Positions 43,068 through 51,600 of a stretch of DNA of 64,000 nucleotides are shown piece by piece. Every line of letters starts with the position of its first letter. Within the stretch, counting starts at the first letter, position 1. Origin of the DNA: JBHGBM01 sp041946965 (lineage in GTDB: Bacteria; Acidobacteriota; Terriglobia; Bryobacterales; Bryobacteraceae); contig JBHGBM010000017.1 in the NCBI GenBank assembly GCA_041946965.1, forward strand, positions 14,218-78,217, given 5' to 3'. The notes under the pieces were generated by a model. That model searched no databases, was not told the DNA's origin, and worked only from the letters and a program-made list of their open reading frames with translations. The position numbers and the translations under genes were made by a program.

Positions 43068-44963
43068 TCAGCCCGCCAGTTCCACGCTGCTCAGCGTCAC
43101 CACCGCGCCGGGTTCCACGGTGACGGTCCCGGCCGGGGCCGGGCGGACCGCATTCTCCTCCTGCGGGCTGGCGGTTTCCAGATACTTGAAAGCCGCGCCG
43201 GGCCACAAGACGCTGACGCGCCGCGGAGCCGTGCCGCAGTTCAGCAGGATGAGCGTCCTCGCCCCGCCCGCGCCTTCAAAAGCGGCGGTCAGAACATCGG
43301 GATCGGAGGCCGAAGCTTCCACGCGCGTCATGCCCTCGCGCACGCGACGGCTGAAGGCGCCGAAGACGCGCAACTGGTGGCTGGTCGCAGCGGGCACGAA
43401 TCCGTGCTCGGCGTCGGGAACCATCAGAGTGCGGGTCCAGCCGTAGGAGGGCTGCTCCACGTTGAGCAGCGTCCAGCAGTACATGATGCCGCAGGCGTCC
43501 AGCAGCGTGAGGTTCTTGTGGTAGAGCTGCCCCATGGCGAACGCGATGCGGTAGCTGCGCGCCTGGAACTGGTCCGAGTTCACGGAAAGCTCGGTGGAGA
43601 GGAAAGGCTTTTCGCCGGTCACGGCCTTGAACTGGCGGATCACGGCGTCGAAACCGTCCGGGTCGAAGAAGAACCGCTGGTAGTCGTACATGTTCGAGGC
43701 GGCGTAGTCGATGGCCTTCCAGACCTCGGGCCGTTCGGTGAAGGCTTTGGCGCTGGCGATGCCGCCGGCCAGACTGCCGGAGTTCTGCATGTGGATCTTG
43801 ACGCCGCCGAAACCGGCATTGTCGAGCGCCTTGCGCAACCCCAGAGCCATCTCCTGCCATACCGGCCCCGGTTGCGTCACTTCGTTCTGAATGCCGACGA
43901 TGTCCGGCGGCGCGCCCGCCTTATCGCGCGAAACCTGGCAGTAGCGCACCATGGCCCTGGTGTAAGGCTCGATGTCGGCGACGCCCTGGTGCAGCTTCCC
44001 CGCGGCGTCGCGCCAGTCGCGTCTGGCCCATTCCGGAAGCTGCCAGAATTCGAAGATGACCTTGCCGCCAATGCGCCGGACCTCGCGGAGGTATTCGAAA
44101 TCGCTGATCTCGCCGTTGGCGAAGTTGTCGCCGTAGTAGTGCGGAACCGAGTCCGCCAGCCGGTCCCAGTTGTCCATGGCGCGATTCAGACGCGCTCCGA
44201 TCGGGTATTCGCGGTGAAGCAGCAGGTTGTACTCCCGGATCTTCCGCCACCACGCGCGTTTCCCCTCGGCGCTGAGCTGATGGTAGGCGTTGGGAATGGC
44301 GATGCCGCCGAAGCCCATCATGCGCTGCCGCCGCGCGGCGGCGTTCACCGTGACCCGCGCCTGTTGAACGGAGGACGGCAGAAGCCGCCCGCGCGCCACG
44401 CCCGTGGCGCCGGTGAACGCCAGTTGGTGCCGGTTGACGTCGATAAGGCAGTTCTGGTGCAGCGTGTCCTTCCCGTTCAACAGGACGGTGACACCCATGC
44501 GGTAGTCCACCCTCACAGTGATGGCGCGCGGCGGGCCGCCGTACTCGGCGCTCGATTCCTCCCACAACCCCTCGGGATGCCGGGTAGGCCGGGTCTGCGC
44601 GGGCGGCGCTTTCCGCAAGCCCGGCGAGTCATAGTAGCGCTGCACCAGGCGCACCCGCGAGGGCCCCACTTCCACCGTGAAGCCCCCGTCGGGTCCGGTG
44701 AAGATCCATTCCAGGCGGTGGCCGGCGCCGAACTCGTCGATCGCCAGCGTTCGTTCAAACAGCGCCGGGAGAACCTCCGCAAAATACTTGCGCGGGATGC
44801 CCGGGACGCGCCAACTGACGCGCCCGGCCGGCTCCGGCGCGCCATCGAACCGGAACTCGTCGCCGCCCGCCGGCGCCGGCCGGGGCGACAGGCCGCCTGG
44901 CTGCGCCTGGGCAAACAAAGTCAACAGCGCGGCAATCGCCGCGGGCCCGATCTTGCCGGTCAT
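43068..44963 (-). CDS. Exported GH30-like (clan GH-A) glycosidase
   Basis: This 631-residue protein starts at ATG 44963 with GGGGAG upstream; a GTG two codons earlier overlaps the HPr stop. A signal peptide (IAALLTLFAQAQ) is followed by an N-terminal beta domain, then a barrel from about residue 210 (RRQRMMGFGGIAIPNAYHQL, MDNWDRLAD). The acid/base is the Glu in DIVGIQNEV and the nucleophile the Glu in PFLSTELSV. The C-terminal beta-sandwich (RTLILLNCGTAPRRVSV) is typical of GH30-type enzymes. GH30 members include beta-glucosidases and xylanases, and I cannot choose. It is the last gene of the PTS-related operon. Confidence 0.75.
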   Translation of the reverse strand: MTGKIGPAAIAALLTLFAQAQPGGLSPRPAPAGGDEFRFDGAPEPAGRVSWRVPGIPRKYFAEVLPALFERTLAIDEFGAGHRLEWIFTGPDGGFTVEVGPSRVRLVQRYYDSPGLRKAPPAQTRPTRHPEGLWEESSAEYGGPPRAITVRVDYRMGVTVLLNGKDTLHQNCLIDVNRHQLAFTGATGVARGRLLPSSVQQARVTVNAAARRQRMMGFGGIAIPNAYHQLSAEGKRAWWRKIREYNLLLHREYPIGARLNRAMDNWDRLADSVPHYYGDNFANGEISDFEYLREVRRIGGKVIFEFWQLPEWARRDWRDAAGKLHQGVADIEPYTRAMVRYCQVSRDKAGAPPDIVGIQNEVTQPGPVWQEMALGLRKALDNAGFGGVKIHMQNSGSLAGGIASAKAFTERPEVWKAIDYAASNMYDYQRFFFDPDGFDAVIRQFKAVTGEKPFLSTELSVNSDQFQARSYRIAFAMGQLYHKNLTLLDACGIMYCWTLLNVEQPSYGWTRTLMVPDAEHGFVPAATSHQLRVFGAFSRRVREGMTRVEASASDPDVLTAAFEGAGGARTLILLNCGTAPRRVSVLWPGAAFKYLETASPQEENAVRPAPAGTVTVEPGAVVTLSSVELAG

Positions 44964-44965
44964 AA

Positions 44966-45229
44966 TCACTCCCCGAACCGGGCCGCAACGAGCGCCGCAA
45001 GCGCCTCGACCGCTTCGCTCTCGTCGCCGCCCTCAGCTTCGACGGTAATCTCCGTTCCGGCCGTCACGCCGAGAAGCATCAGGCCGAGCACGCTTTTGCC
45101 GTCCGAACGTTTGTTTCCGTTTCTCACCGTGATGGTGGAGCGGTACTTCGAGGCCGTCTCGGCGAACAACCCCGCGGGCCGGGCGTGAAAGCCGGTCCGG
45201 TTTTGAATGACGAGAGTGCGGGAGAACAT
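44966..45229 (-). CDS. ptsH: HPr family phosphocarrier protein
   Basis: This 87-residue protein has the full HPr pattern: active His15 in NRTGFHARPAG and the regulatory Ser46 in SDGKSVLGLMLLG. A conserved Ser46 suggests control by an HPr kinase (HprK), which would be encoded elsewhere. HPr accepts phosphate from enzyme I and passes it to EIIA proteins. Its ATG directly follows the TAA of the enzyme I gene with no spacer, and its end overlaps the next gene, so synthesis is coupled within the operon. Confidence 0.96.
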   Translation of the reverse strand: MFSRTLVIQNRTGFHARPAGLFAETASKYRSTITVRNGNKRSDGKSVLGLMLLGVTAGTEITVEAEGGDESEAVEALAALVAARFGE

Positions 45230-46906
45230 TTATGCCGGCTCCGGGGCGGGAAGGCGTGCGGCGCGCTCCCGCAGGCATCGTTCGATTTCCCGGGCGCTTG
45301 CGAGCGCGAGCAACTCCCGCGCCAGCCGCGCCGCATCGTCGCGGCGCACGCGCCGGATGGCATCCTTCACGGCGGGAATCGCCGCCGGCGTCATGCTCAA
45401 TTCGTCCACTCCCATGCCGGTGAAGAGCACCGCCGCATCCGGGTCCGCCGCCATCTCGCCGCAGACCGCCGCCGGCTTGCCTTCGCGGCGGGCCGCATCG
45501 CACACCGCTGCCACCAGGCGCAGCACCGCGGGGTGGAAGGGTTGATACCACCGCGCCGCCCGTTGACTGAGGCGGTCCGCCGCGAGCACGTATTGCACCA
45601 GGTCGTTGGTGCCGATGCTCAGGAAATCCGCCTCGCGGGCGAGATCTCCGGCCATGATGGCGGCGGCGGGCGTCTCCACCATCACGCCGAGCGGCAGCCG
45701 CGCACCGAGCAGCGCCCTCGCCTCGCGCACCTCCGCGAGGTCCGTGATCATCGGGAGCAGAACGGCCACGTTCCCACACTCCGCAGCCCGCGCGATGGCC
45801 CGCAACTGGGCCGCAAGCATGGGCCTGTACTCCAGGCACAGCCGGATGCCGCGCAGCCCCAGGGCGGGATTCTCCTCGGCCGGAACCTCACAATAGGGAA
45901 GGTTCTTATCGCCGCCCAGGTCGAGCGTGCGGATGACCACGCGGCGGGGCGCCATGGCCGCCACGATCTCGCGGTAGGCCTCGAACTGCTCTTGCTCCGA
46001 AGGCATTTCGGCGCGGCCCAGGAACAGGAACTCCGTGCGCAGAACGCCCACGCTCTCCGCGCCGGCGGCGAGCGCGGCGGGCACGTCGCCCGGAGCGGCG
46101 ATATTCGCGGCGAGCTCGACCCGGCGGCCATCCAACGTGACTGCCGGCAGGTTCCGCAGCCGCGCGGAACGCTCGCGCGCCGCCGCTTCCCGGCTCTGGC
46201 GCAGGCGGTACTCCTCCAGCGTGCCGGCCTCGGGGTTGATCACCACCTCTCCCCGCCCGCCGTCTACAACCACGGTGTCGCCCTCGCGCACTCGCGCCAG
46301 AATATCTGGCACGCCCATGACCGCGGCGATTCCCAGCGCGCGGGCGAGGATGGCCGCGTGTCCGGTGGCTCCACCCTTCGCGGTCACGATCGCCGCGGCT
46401 TCCGCCGTCACGCCGGAGGGCGTCACTTCGGCGCAGATCAGAATTCCCGCCGCGCACTCCCGCGGCTCCGCCGGCGGCGACAGGTTGCGCAGCACGCGCT
46501 GCCCGATATCTTTCAGGTCCACCGCCCGCTCCTGAAAGACGGGATCGCCCAATGCCTCAAACTGCCGGGCGAGTTCGTCTACGGCCTGCTGCACGGCCCG
46601 TTCGGCGCGGCAGGCTTCGCGCTCGACCGCGGAGCGGAACGCGCCCAGCAGCAGCGCGTCGTCCAGCATTTGCGCGTGCACGCGGAAAATCGCGGCTTCC
46701 CTCTCCCCCGCCTTGCACCGGATCGACCCGGCGATCTCGCGCAGTTGGACTCTGGAGAGCTCGAGCGCCCTGTCGAGACGCGCGAGTTCCACGACGGGGC
46801 TCGCCGGTTGCGTGTCGCCCACGGGCACGTACCCGGCCGCGCGGACCCGCGCCTTCCCGATGGCGATCCCCGGTGCGGCGGCTGCGCCCCTGAGCATCAT
46901 CTCCAC
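45230..46906 (-). CDS. ptsI: PTS enzyme I (phosphoenolpyruvate-protein phosphotransferase)
   Basis: This 558-residue protein probably starts at GTG 46906, preceded by GGAGG about 8 nt upstream; ATGs at 46900 and 46897 are alternatives. The N-terminal HPr-binding domain is followed by the phosphohistidine loop GGATGHAAILARALG around residue 180. The PEP-binding TIM barrel (VLRTEFLFLGR, LGLRGIRLCLEYRPML, FLSIGTNDLVQYVLAADR) has its catalytic Cys in KPAAVCGEMAAD. There is no N-terminal GAF domain, so it is the classical sugar-PTS type, not PtsP. Length is normal. It sits between the dehydrogenase and HPr genes. Confidence 0.96.
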   Translation of the reverse strand: MEMMLRGAAAAPGIAIGKARVRAAGYVPVGDTQPASPVVELARLDRALELSRVQLREIAGSIRCKAGEREAAIFRVHAQMLDDALLLGAFRSAVEREACRAERAVQQAVDELARQFEALGDPVFQERAVDLKDIGQRVLRNLSPPAEPRECAAGILICAEVTPSGVTAEAAAIVTAKGGATGHAAILARALGIAAVMGVPDILARVREGDTVVVDGGRGEVVINPEAGTLEEYRLRQSREAAARERSARLRNLPAVTLDGRRVELAANIAAPGDVPAALAAGAESVGVLRTEFLFLGRAEMPSEQEQFEAYREIVAAMAPRRVVIRTLDLGGDKNLPYCEVPAEENPALGLRGIRLCLEYRPMLAAQLRAIARAAECGNVAVLLPMITDLAEVREARALLGARLPLGVMVETPAAAIMAGDLAREADFLSIGTNDLVQYVLAADRLSQRAARWYQPFHPAVLRLVAAVCDAARREGKPAAVCGEMAADPDAAVLFTGMGVDELSMTPAAIPAVKDAIRRVRRDDAARLARELLALASAREIERCLRERAARLPAPEPA

Positions 46907-46907
46907 G

Positions 46908-47960
46908 CTACGCGCCTCCGTTTGCGGGCCGCACCACCACCTTCAGCACCTTGCCCCCGGCGGCTGCCTGCATCCCTTCCACGATCTTTTCGAGCGGCAC
47001 GGTGAGGCCGAGCAGGGCGGACGCGTGAATGCGCCCGGCGGCCAGCAACGCCAGAGCCATGCCGTTGTGCCGCGGTTTCGAGCCGTAAGCGCCCACCACC
47101 GTAAGCTCCCGGTAATGGACCAGGTTGGAGTTGAACGAAATGCACGGGCTGTTCTTGGGCAGGCCGCCGAAGAAACTGATCCGGCCTTGGCGTGCCGCCA
47201 GCGCGAGCGCGTCTTCCTGGGCTTTAGCCGAGGGCGCCGCCACGATGACCACGGAGGCCCCGGCGCCGTCCGTCTCTTCGAGCACGCGCCGCCGCAGTTC
47301 CTCGCGCCCCGCATCGATCAGCGCATCGGGGGCGAACGCGGCGGCCAGCTTCAGCCGGCCCGGCTGCACGTCGGCGAGCATCACTTTGCGGGCGCCGCGA
47401 ATCCTGGCAAGGTCGGCGTGCATGCATCCGAGCGGGCCCGCGCCGATAATGGCGACGACGTCATCCAACCCTACCGCGAGCAACTCCTGCCCGTTGATGG
47501 CGCAGGCCAACGGCTCGGCGAGGGTGGCCTCCTCGAAGGAAAGGTTGTCCGGAATGAAGTTCACACAGCCGGCCTGGATGGCGGACTCTGGAATCACCAT
47601 GCACTCGGCGAATCCGCCGTCGAACTGGTAGCCGATGGAGCGGAGATTGTCGCACATGGTCTGAATGCCGCGCCGGCAGTAGGGGCATTCGCCGCAGGGC
47701 ACCGCCGGCGCCACGGCCACCCGCTGGCCCGGCGTCCAACCACGTACTTCGCGACCCGCCTCGACAATCGTGCCGGTGACTTCGTGTCCCGTGACGACCG
47801 GTCCGGTGATGTTGCTTGCGCCGAAGCGGAAGGTGCGCACGTCGCTGCCGCAGATCGCGCAGGCCGCCACCTTCAGCAGCATCTCGCGCGGCGAGACGGC
47901 GGGAACCGCGCGCTCCTCTATGCGCAGGTCGTTAGGGCCATAGAACACAGCGGCTTTCAC
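46908..47960 (-). CDS. Zinc-dependent medium-chain alcohol/polyol dehydrogenase
   Basis: This 350-residue protein has a GTG start overlapping the EIIA stop (GTGA). Catalytic zinc ligands appear in CAICGSDVR and GHEVTGTIVEAG. The structural zinc site CGECPYCRRGIQTMC is complete. The Rossmann motif VAIIGAGPLGCMHADLAR and the acidic end of its second strand (VMLADVQPGRL) point to NAD. The layout matches sorbitol/threonine dehydrogenase-type enzymes. Between EIIA and enzyme I it probably oxidises a polyol or sugar phosphate taken up by this PTS, a role comparable to mannitol- or sorbitol-phosphate dehydrogenase, although those are different families. Confidence 0.9.
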   Translation of the reverse strand: MKAAVFYGPNDLRIEERAVPAVSPREMLLKVAACAICGSDVRTFRFGASNITGPVVTGHEVTGTIVEAGREVRGWTPGQRVAVAPAVPCGECPYCRRGIQTMCDNLRSIGYQFDGGFAECMVIPESAIQAGCVNFIPDNLSFEEATLAEPLACAINGQELLAVGLDDVVAIIGAGPLGCMHADLARIRGARKVMLADVQPGRLKLAAAFAPDALIDAGREELRRRVLEETDGAGASVVIVAAPSAKAQEDALALAARQGRISFFGGLPKNSPCISFNSNLVHYRELTVVGAYGSKPRHNGMALALLAAGRIHASALLGLTVPLEKIVEGMQAAAGGKVLKVVVRPANGGA

Positions 47961-48403
47961 GATGCTTTCTCCCCTGCGGTCAGAATTTCGATCACTTCGA
48001 TGTCCTTCGCGGCGGACCGCAACCGCGTGATGTTTTCGGGATTCTGCAAGACTCCGGCCAGCGTGGAGAGAAGGCCGATGTGCTGGTCGTCCCCGCGGCC
48101 CGCGAACCCGATGGCGACATACACCGTTTTGCCGCCGCCCCAATCCACGCCACGGGGAAGCTGCACCACCACCAGCGCGTTGCGCAGCACCTGGTTCTTG
48201 ACTTCGTTGGTCCCGTGCGGCAGCGCCACGCCCTCGGTCACCCACGTACTGTACTGCTGTTCCTTTTCAATCATCCCGCGCGCGTAAGCCGGCGCGACGT
48301 CCCCGGCCCGGACCATCACGGCGCCGATGGCTTCAATCACCTCTTCTTTCGACGCAAACTCGCGCCCGAGCAGCACGTGATCCGGTGGTAGAGAAAAGCT
48401 CAC
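47957..48403 (-). CDS. PTS EIIA, mannitol/fructose type
   Basis: This 148-residue protein starts at GTG 48403, overlapping the TGA of a short EIIB remnant; the longer open frame upstream reads through that remnant. The phosphorylation site is His63 in TEGVALPHGTNEVKNQV, as in MtlA-type EIIA domains. PRGVDWGGGKTVYVAIGFAG and HIGLLSTLAGVL match the family. In an intact system it would phosphorylate an EIIB domain, but the local EIIBC has been reduced to a stub. It could serve another permease or now act only in regulation. Confidence 0.92.
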   Translation of the reverse strand: MSFSLPPDHVLLGREFASKEEVIEAIGAVMVRAGDVAPAYARGMIEKEQQYSTWVTEGVALPHGTNEVKNQVLRNALVVVQLPRGVDWGGGKTVYVAIGFAGRGDDQHIGLLSTLAGVLQNPENITRLRSAAKDIEVIEILTAGEKAS

Positions 48404-48484
48404 TGCATCACCCCGTTGATCTGTTTGACAATTTCCTGGTGCATGTCCCATGATCGACGATCCCATGCCGGATTCGCAGACCAA
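48400..48484 (-). pseudogene. Remnant of a mannitol-type PTS EIIB(C) gene
   Basis: One frame (48484-48446) reads LVCESGMGSSIMG, the P-loop-like phosphocysteine site of mannitol-family EIIB. It joins, in a different frame starting at 48447, to DMHQEIVKQINGVMQ and a stop, which looks like the C-terminus of the same protein. The rest of EIIB and the whole EIIC membrane domain are gone. At least two deletions are needed. Confidence 0.7.
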
Positions 48485-49126
48485 CCCGCGGCGCGCCGAG
48501 GTCGGCCGCGGACCCGTCCGTCTGAACCGTGGCCGCGGCGGCGGCGGCCGCCAGCCGCAAACCGTCGCCCAGCGATGCGTTGGGCACGGCCGAGAGCGTC
48601 AGGGCCGCGACCATGGCATCGCCCGCGCCAACCGCGCTGGCGCACGGGACAGCGGGCGCATGCGCCCTCCACATCCCGGCCTGCGACGCCGCGAGGGCGC
48701 CCGCCGCTCCCATCGAGATCACCACGGTGCGCGCTCCGAGCGCGCGGCGGCCTCCTCGCTCTTGCGCCCGAGCGCCTCGAAGGCGCCGGCCCCCACGGGC
48801 GGGCCGCTTTCGTTGATCTCGGTCTCGGTATGGCCCAGCGGGTCTTTGATCTTGAGGTTGACGCGGGTTTCGCCCGGCGCCCAGACGAACTCGCCCGGGA
48901 AGGCGGCGGCCTCCAGCGCCCCGGCGACAGTGCAGCCGTTGTTTCCGGCGAGGAACCCGAGCGCCATCACCGGGCAGCCCAACTGCTTCAGCGCCTTGGC
49001 AACGTTGATGCCCTTGCCGCCCGCATCGATCCGTGCAATCTGCGCCCGGTTCGTCCTGCCTGCGGCGAAACCGGGAATCGACATGGTCTTGTCGATTGCG
49101 GGATTCACCGTGACCGTTGCGATCAC
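48482..49126 (-). pseudogene. fruK: 1-phosphofructokinase (FruK), internal deletion
   Basis: The 5' part from GTG 49126 encodes a good PfkB start (TVTVNPAIDKTM, DAGGKGINVAKALKQLG, LGFLAGNNG) and runs to about 48738. There it goes out of frame (ARSERAPW, stop). A second frame from about 48737 gives the C-terminal half (VVISMGAAGALAASQAG, SAVGAGDAMVAAL with the catalytic Asp). Roughly 90-100 residues between them are missing compared with normal FruK, and the last few residues are replaced by the EIIB remnant. The gene cannot make an active kinase. Confidence 0.8.
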
Positions 49127-49164
49127 CGGCCCTGCCCCAGGAGCGTGTTCATTGCTGAACGATC

Positions 49165-49194
49165 ATTGTGCTCCAGCGCGGGCCGCGAATTCAA
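49165..49194 (-). promoter_or_regulatory. Promoter upstream of the fruK-EIIA-ptsIH operon, with a Cra-like palindrome
   Basis: On the minus strand TTGAAT (49194-49189), an 18-nt spacer and CACAAT (49170-49165) precede the fruK start. GCTGAACGATCATT (49154-49167, plus strand) overlaps the -10 and loosely resembles the Cra/FruR operator. The promoter is likely; the operator is tentative. Confidence 0.45.
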
Positions 49195-49207
49195 GTGCGC
49201 CGCCGCT

Positions 49208-50218
49208 TCAAGCCACGTCGGTAAGGGCGGCGATCAGTGCGCCTCTCGCGGTGGCGGTCAGCGGGCCGGAGGCCAGCCGCACCTCGGAAACAGTCAGCGG
49301 AAAATCGCTGGCCCTCAGCGCCTGCTCAAAACGCCCGCAGAAGCCCTTGGGCATGGCCGTGCCTCCGCTGAGCACCAGCGGAACCGGGCGCGAGATCTTG
49401 GGCAGCGTGCGCGCCCCGCGGAAGGCGTTGTTCAGGGCGGCCACCAGCGACCCGATGACGTCGTCGTAGTACACCGTCAGCACCTGCGGGATGCGCTCGC
49501 TGCACTGGCCGTTCAGGTAGAAAGACTCCTCCTTGAAAAGGCGTATGCGGTTGGCGCGCTCTCCGGTAATGGAGGCCGCGCTGGCGTCGATGAAATCGCC
49601 GGCCTTCGGCACCGCGAAGCTCATCACCGGCACCGAGAGGTACGCGAGGCAGACATTGCACAGCCCGGCGCCGCAGCTCACGCCGATGCCCGTGTAATTG
49701 GAGTCTTCCATCTCCGCGTACACCACCGCCAGGCCTTCGTTGATGCTCTTCACCGCGTATCCCTGCTCGGCGAGGAGCTGCCGGAGGGTCGCCTCGTGAT
49801 ACGTCAGGTTTTCCTCCGCGCCCGGAAGGGCGGCCGGCACCGTGAAGCACAGCGGCTGTCCGGGCGATGCCGCTCTGCCGGCCATGGCCGCCGCAACCTG
49901 CCGTATGATCTTCAGGTTGTCCGGCTCATCCGCGTTGAGCAGCCCCCGCCTCATCGGACGCCGGACCTCCGTGTCGAGCAGCTCGGCAAACCGCTCGGAC
50001 TCGTTGCCGTAGATGACGATCTGCCCGTCCTCCACGGAGTGCGGTATGCGTTCCTTCGTGAGCGCCTTCTCCGTCATCTTCGAGTAGGGGACATTGACGA
50101 ACGCGTTGAGCTGGATGTCGTACTCGAAATCCTGCGCGGGCCCGCGGGCCGCCACGATATGGCTGGTGCCGATGTCCAGTCCCACGGCCTTTGCTTTTGC
50201 AGTCTCGGTGTCTTTCAT
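49208..50218 (-). CDS. Actin/Hsp70-fold ATPase (MreB/ParM-like), function unknown
   Basis: This 336-residue protein starts at ATG 50218, overlapping the amidase stop (ATGA). The longer open frame upstream lies inside the amidase gene. Actin-superfamily nucleotide motifs are visible: phosphate-1 VGLDIGTSHIVAARG, phosphate-2 GIGVSCGAGLCNVCLA, and adenosine VPLVLSGGTAMPKGF. It lacks the C-terminal substrate-binding domain of DnaK and is shorter than most ParM. The pairing with a peptidoglycan amidase suggests a cell-wall or envelope role, as for MreB-like proteins, but this is inference from context. Confidence 0.75.
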   Translation of the reverse strand: MKDTETAKAKAVGLDIGTSHIVAARGPAQDFEYDIQLNAFVNVPYSKMTEKALTKERIPHSVEDGQIVIYGNESERFAELLDTEVRRPMRRGLLNADEPDNLKIIRQVAAAMAGRAASPGQPLCFTVPAALPGAEENLTYHEATLRQLLAEQGYAVKSINEGLAVVYAEMEDSNYTGIGVSCGAGLCNVCLAYLSVPVMSFAVPKAGDFIDASAASITGERANRIRLFKEESFYLNGQCSERIPQVLTVYYDDVIGSLVAALNNAFRGARTLPKISRPVPLVLSGGTAMPKGFCGRFEQALRASDFPLTVSEVRLASGPLTATARGALIAALTDVA

Positions 50219-51333
50219 GGGTTGCTCCATTGGTTTCGTTGTTGAATCGATTGCAGCGCCGCCGCCAGACGGCGGTAGCGTTCCCGCAGCGAGCGCCGGT
50301 GCACGGACAGGCTCACGCCGCGCGAGAGGGCTTCGGTGCGGAGTTGCTCTTCGGCCAGCGCCAGCGAACTCCAAAGCGGCGCGCCGGTCACCTTGACGTA
50401 TGAGGGATCGTAGGTAAATCCGAACAGGGAAATCGCCGCCGGCGGGCGCCCGTAGTTGTCCGGCAACCCGGCTTCGGCGAACACAAAACGGTTGCCGAAA
50501 TCGGTGTGGTAGCCAAGCTGCCAGTTGCCCGGATTGACGGAAACCTGGGCATGGGTGACGCAGTTTTCCGCCGCTATGGCGTATCGCGAGCGAAGCATCT
50601 CCACCAGCATGCCGGCGCTTCGCATCTGCGCCTTGCTGGCCGGCTCGCCGGCTTCAGGATCGCCGGTCAGGGCCTCGAAGGAGACGCCGAAGAAGCTGTT
50701 ATTCAGATCCAGGTAGATCCACCGCGAGTCCGCCCAAACGGATTTCCCGGCGTGATTCGCTGCGTCGGTCTCGGCCACTATGCGATGCACCCTGGCAAAA
50801 CGATCGATGACGAAGTGATACGACCGGTGCCGGCGCACGTAATGCAGCAGCGACTCGCCCATGTTCTTCAGCAGACGGTTCTTTTCGGGCTCGAACGGCG
50901 CCTGGTAGCTTTCGGTGGCGTGAAACACGATTCCGGCGGGCTCGTAGCGGGGCTCGCTCAGCCCCGCGGCCGGATTCCTCCGGTCGACGGGATGGTAGAG
51001 ACGGGGCTGATTCGAGACAGTCAGCCGGTTCTCAACCCGCAGGCCGTTGCTGTAGAGGTCGTACTCCAGCGTGCGCTCCACCAGCCACACGGACCCGGCG
51101 GCATCCTGACGGGGCTGCAAGTCCGGAAGCGGCGGCACGCGATGCGCCCGGTTCTGCACGTGAGCGTCGGAGACGATGGTGACCGGAGCGGCCGCCGCGA
51201 GGCATAGCAGGAGCAGCACGCGCGCGCGGCCGCGCCTCGCGGCGGTCCTCGGCTGCGGCCGGCGCGTCGCGCGAACCAGGTACCGGAGGCGGTCCAGCGG
51301 GTCGTGAATCCGGCTGGCGCGCCATTCGATCAT
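50215..51333 (-). CDS. N-acetylmuramoyl-L-alanine amidase (AmpD/PGRP fold), membrane-anchored
   Basis: This protein of about 372 residues starts at ATG 51333 (MIEWRASRIHDPLDRLRYL); a start at 51429 would add 32 residues. A basic N-terminus is followed by one hydrophobic helix (RVLLLLCLAAAAPVTIV), so the enzyme domain is periplasmic. The amidase domain shows IVFHATESYQ with the first zinc His, SYHFVIDRFARVHRIVAET, FFGVSFE, and ENCVTHAQVSV with QLGYHTDFGNRF, supplying the other His and Asp. It would cleave the bond between MurNAc and the stem peptide. Its stop overlaps the actin-like gene, suggesting joint function. Confidence 0.85.
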   Translation of the reverse strand: MIEWRASRIHDPLDRLRYLVRATRRPQPRTAARRGRARVLLLLCLAAAAPVTIVSDAHVQNRAHRVPPLPDLQPRQDAAGSVWLVERTLEYDLYSNGLRVENRLTVSNQPRLYHPVDRRNPAAGLSEPRYEPAGIVFHATESYQAPFEPEKNRLLKNMGESLLHYVRRHRSYHFVIDRFARVHRIVAETDAANHAGKSVWADSRWIYLDLNNSFFGVSFEALTGDPEAGEPASKAQMRSAGMLVEMLRSRYAIAAENCVTHAQVSVNPGNWQLGYHTDFGNRFVFAEAGLPDNYGRPPAAISLFGFTYDPSYVKVTGAPLWSSLALAEEQLRTEALSRGVSLSVHRRSLRERYRRLAAALQSIQQRNQWSNP

Positions 51334-51561
51334 GGCCGCGGCCACCTCACCGGGGAGAGCTTGCCCGTCGATGTTACCGAGGCTGCGCACTGGTTTGAAC
51401 TCGTGTTGCAGCGCACACGGAGCCGGCAATGCGAGAGAGCAGGAGGGAACGCGCTTCCGGCGGCCGATTCGCCGCTATGAAGTGAATTCTAGGATTGCCG
51501 GGATGCCGAGTCCACGCTGCTTTTGGTTATGGTACGTCCGTAACACCAACGTGTGTCGCGA

Positions 51562-51591
51562 TTGACTTTTCCCGCGGGCCTTGAACATAAT
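51562..51591 (+). promoter_or_regulatory. Strong promoter placed so that the receptor mRNA may be leaderless
   Basis: TTGACT (51562-51567), an 18-nt spacer and CATAAT (51586-51591). The receptor ATG is at 51601, only 9 nt after the -10, so transcription should start within a few bases of the start codon. No Shine-Dalgarno sequence is present between them. Confidence 0.55.
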
Positions 51592-51600
51592 TGCCGCATC

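Noticed and set aside
47961..48245. Dehydrogenase extended to 48245
   Set aside because: The extension overlaps the EIIA gene in another frame; the GTG at 47960 overlapping the EIIA stop gives a normal-length dehydrogenase.
48404..49126. Programmed frameshift in fruK
   Set aside because: About a third of the protein is missing at the junction, so a frameshift alone could not restore a working kinase.
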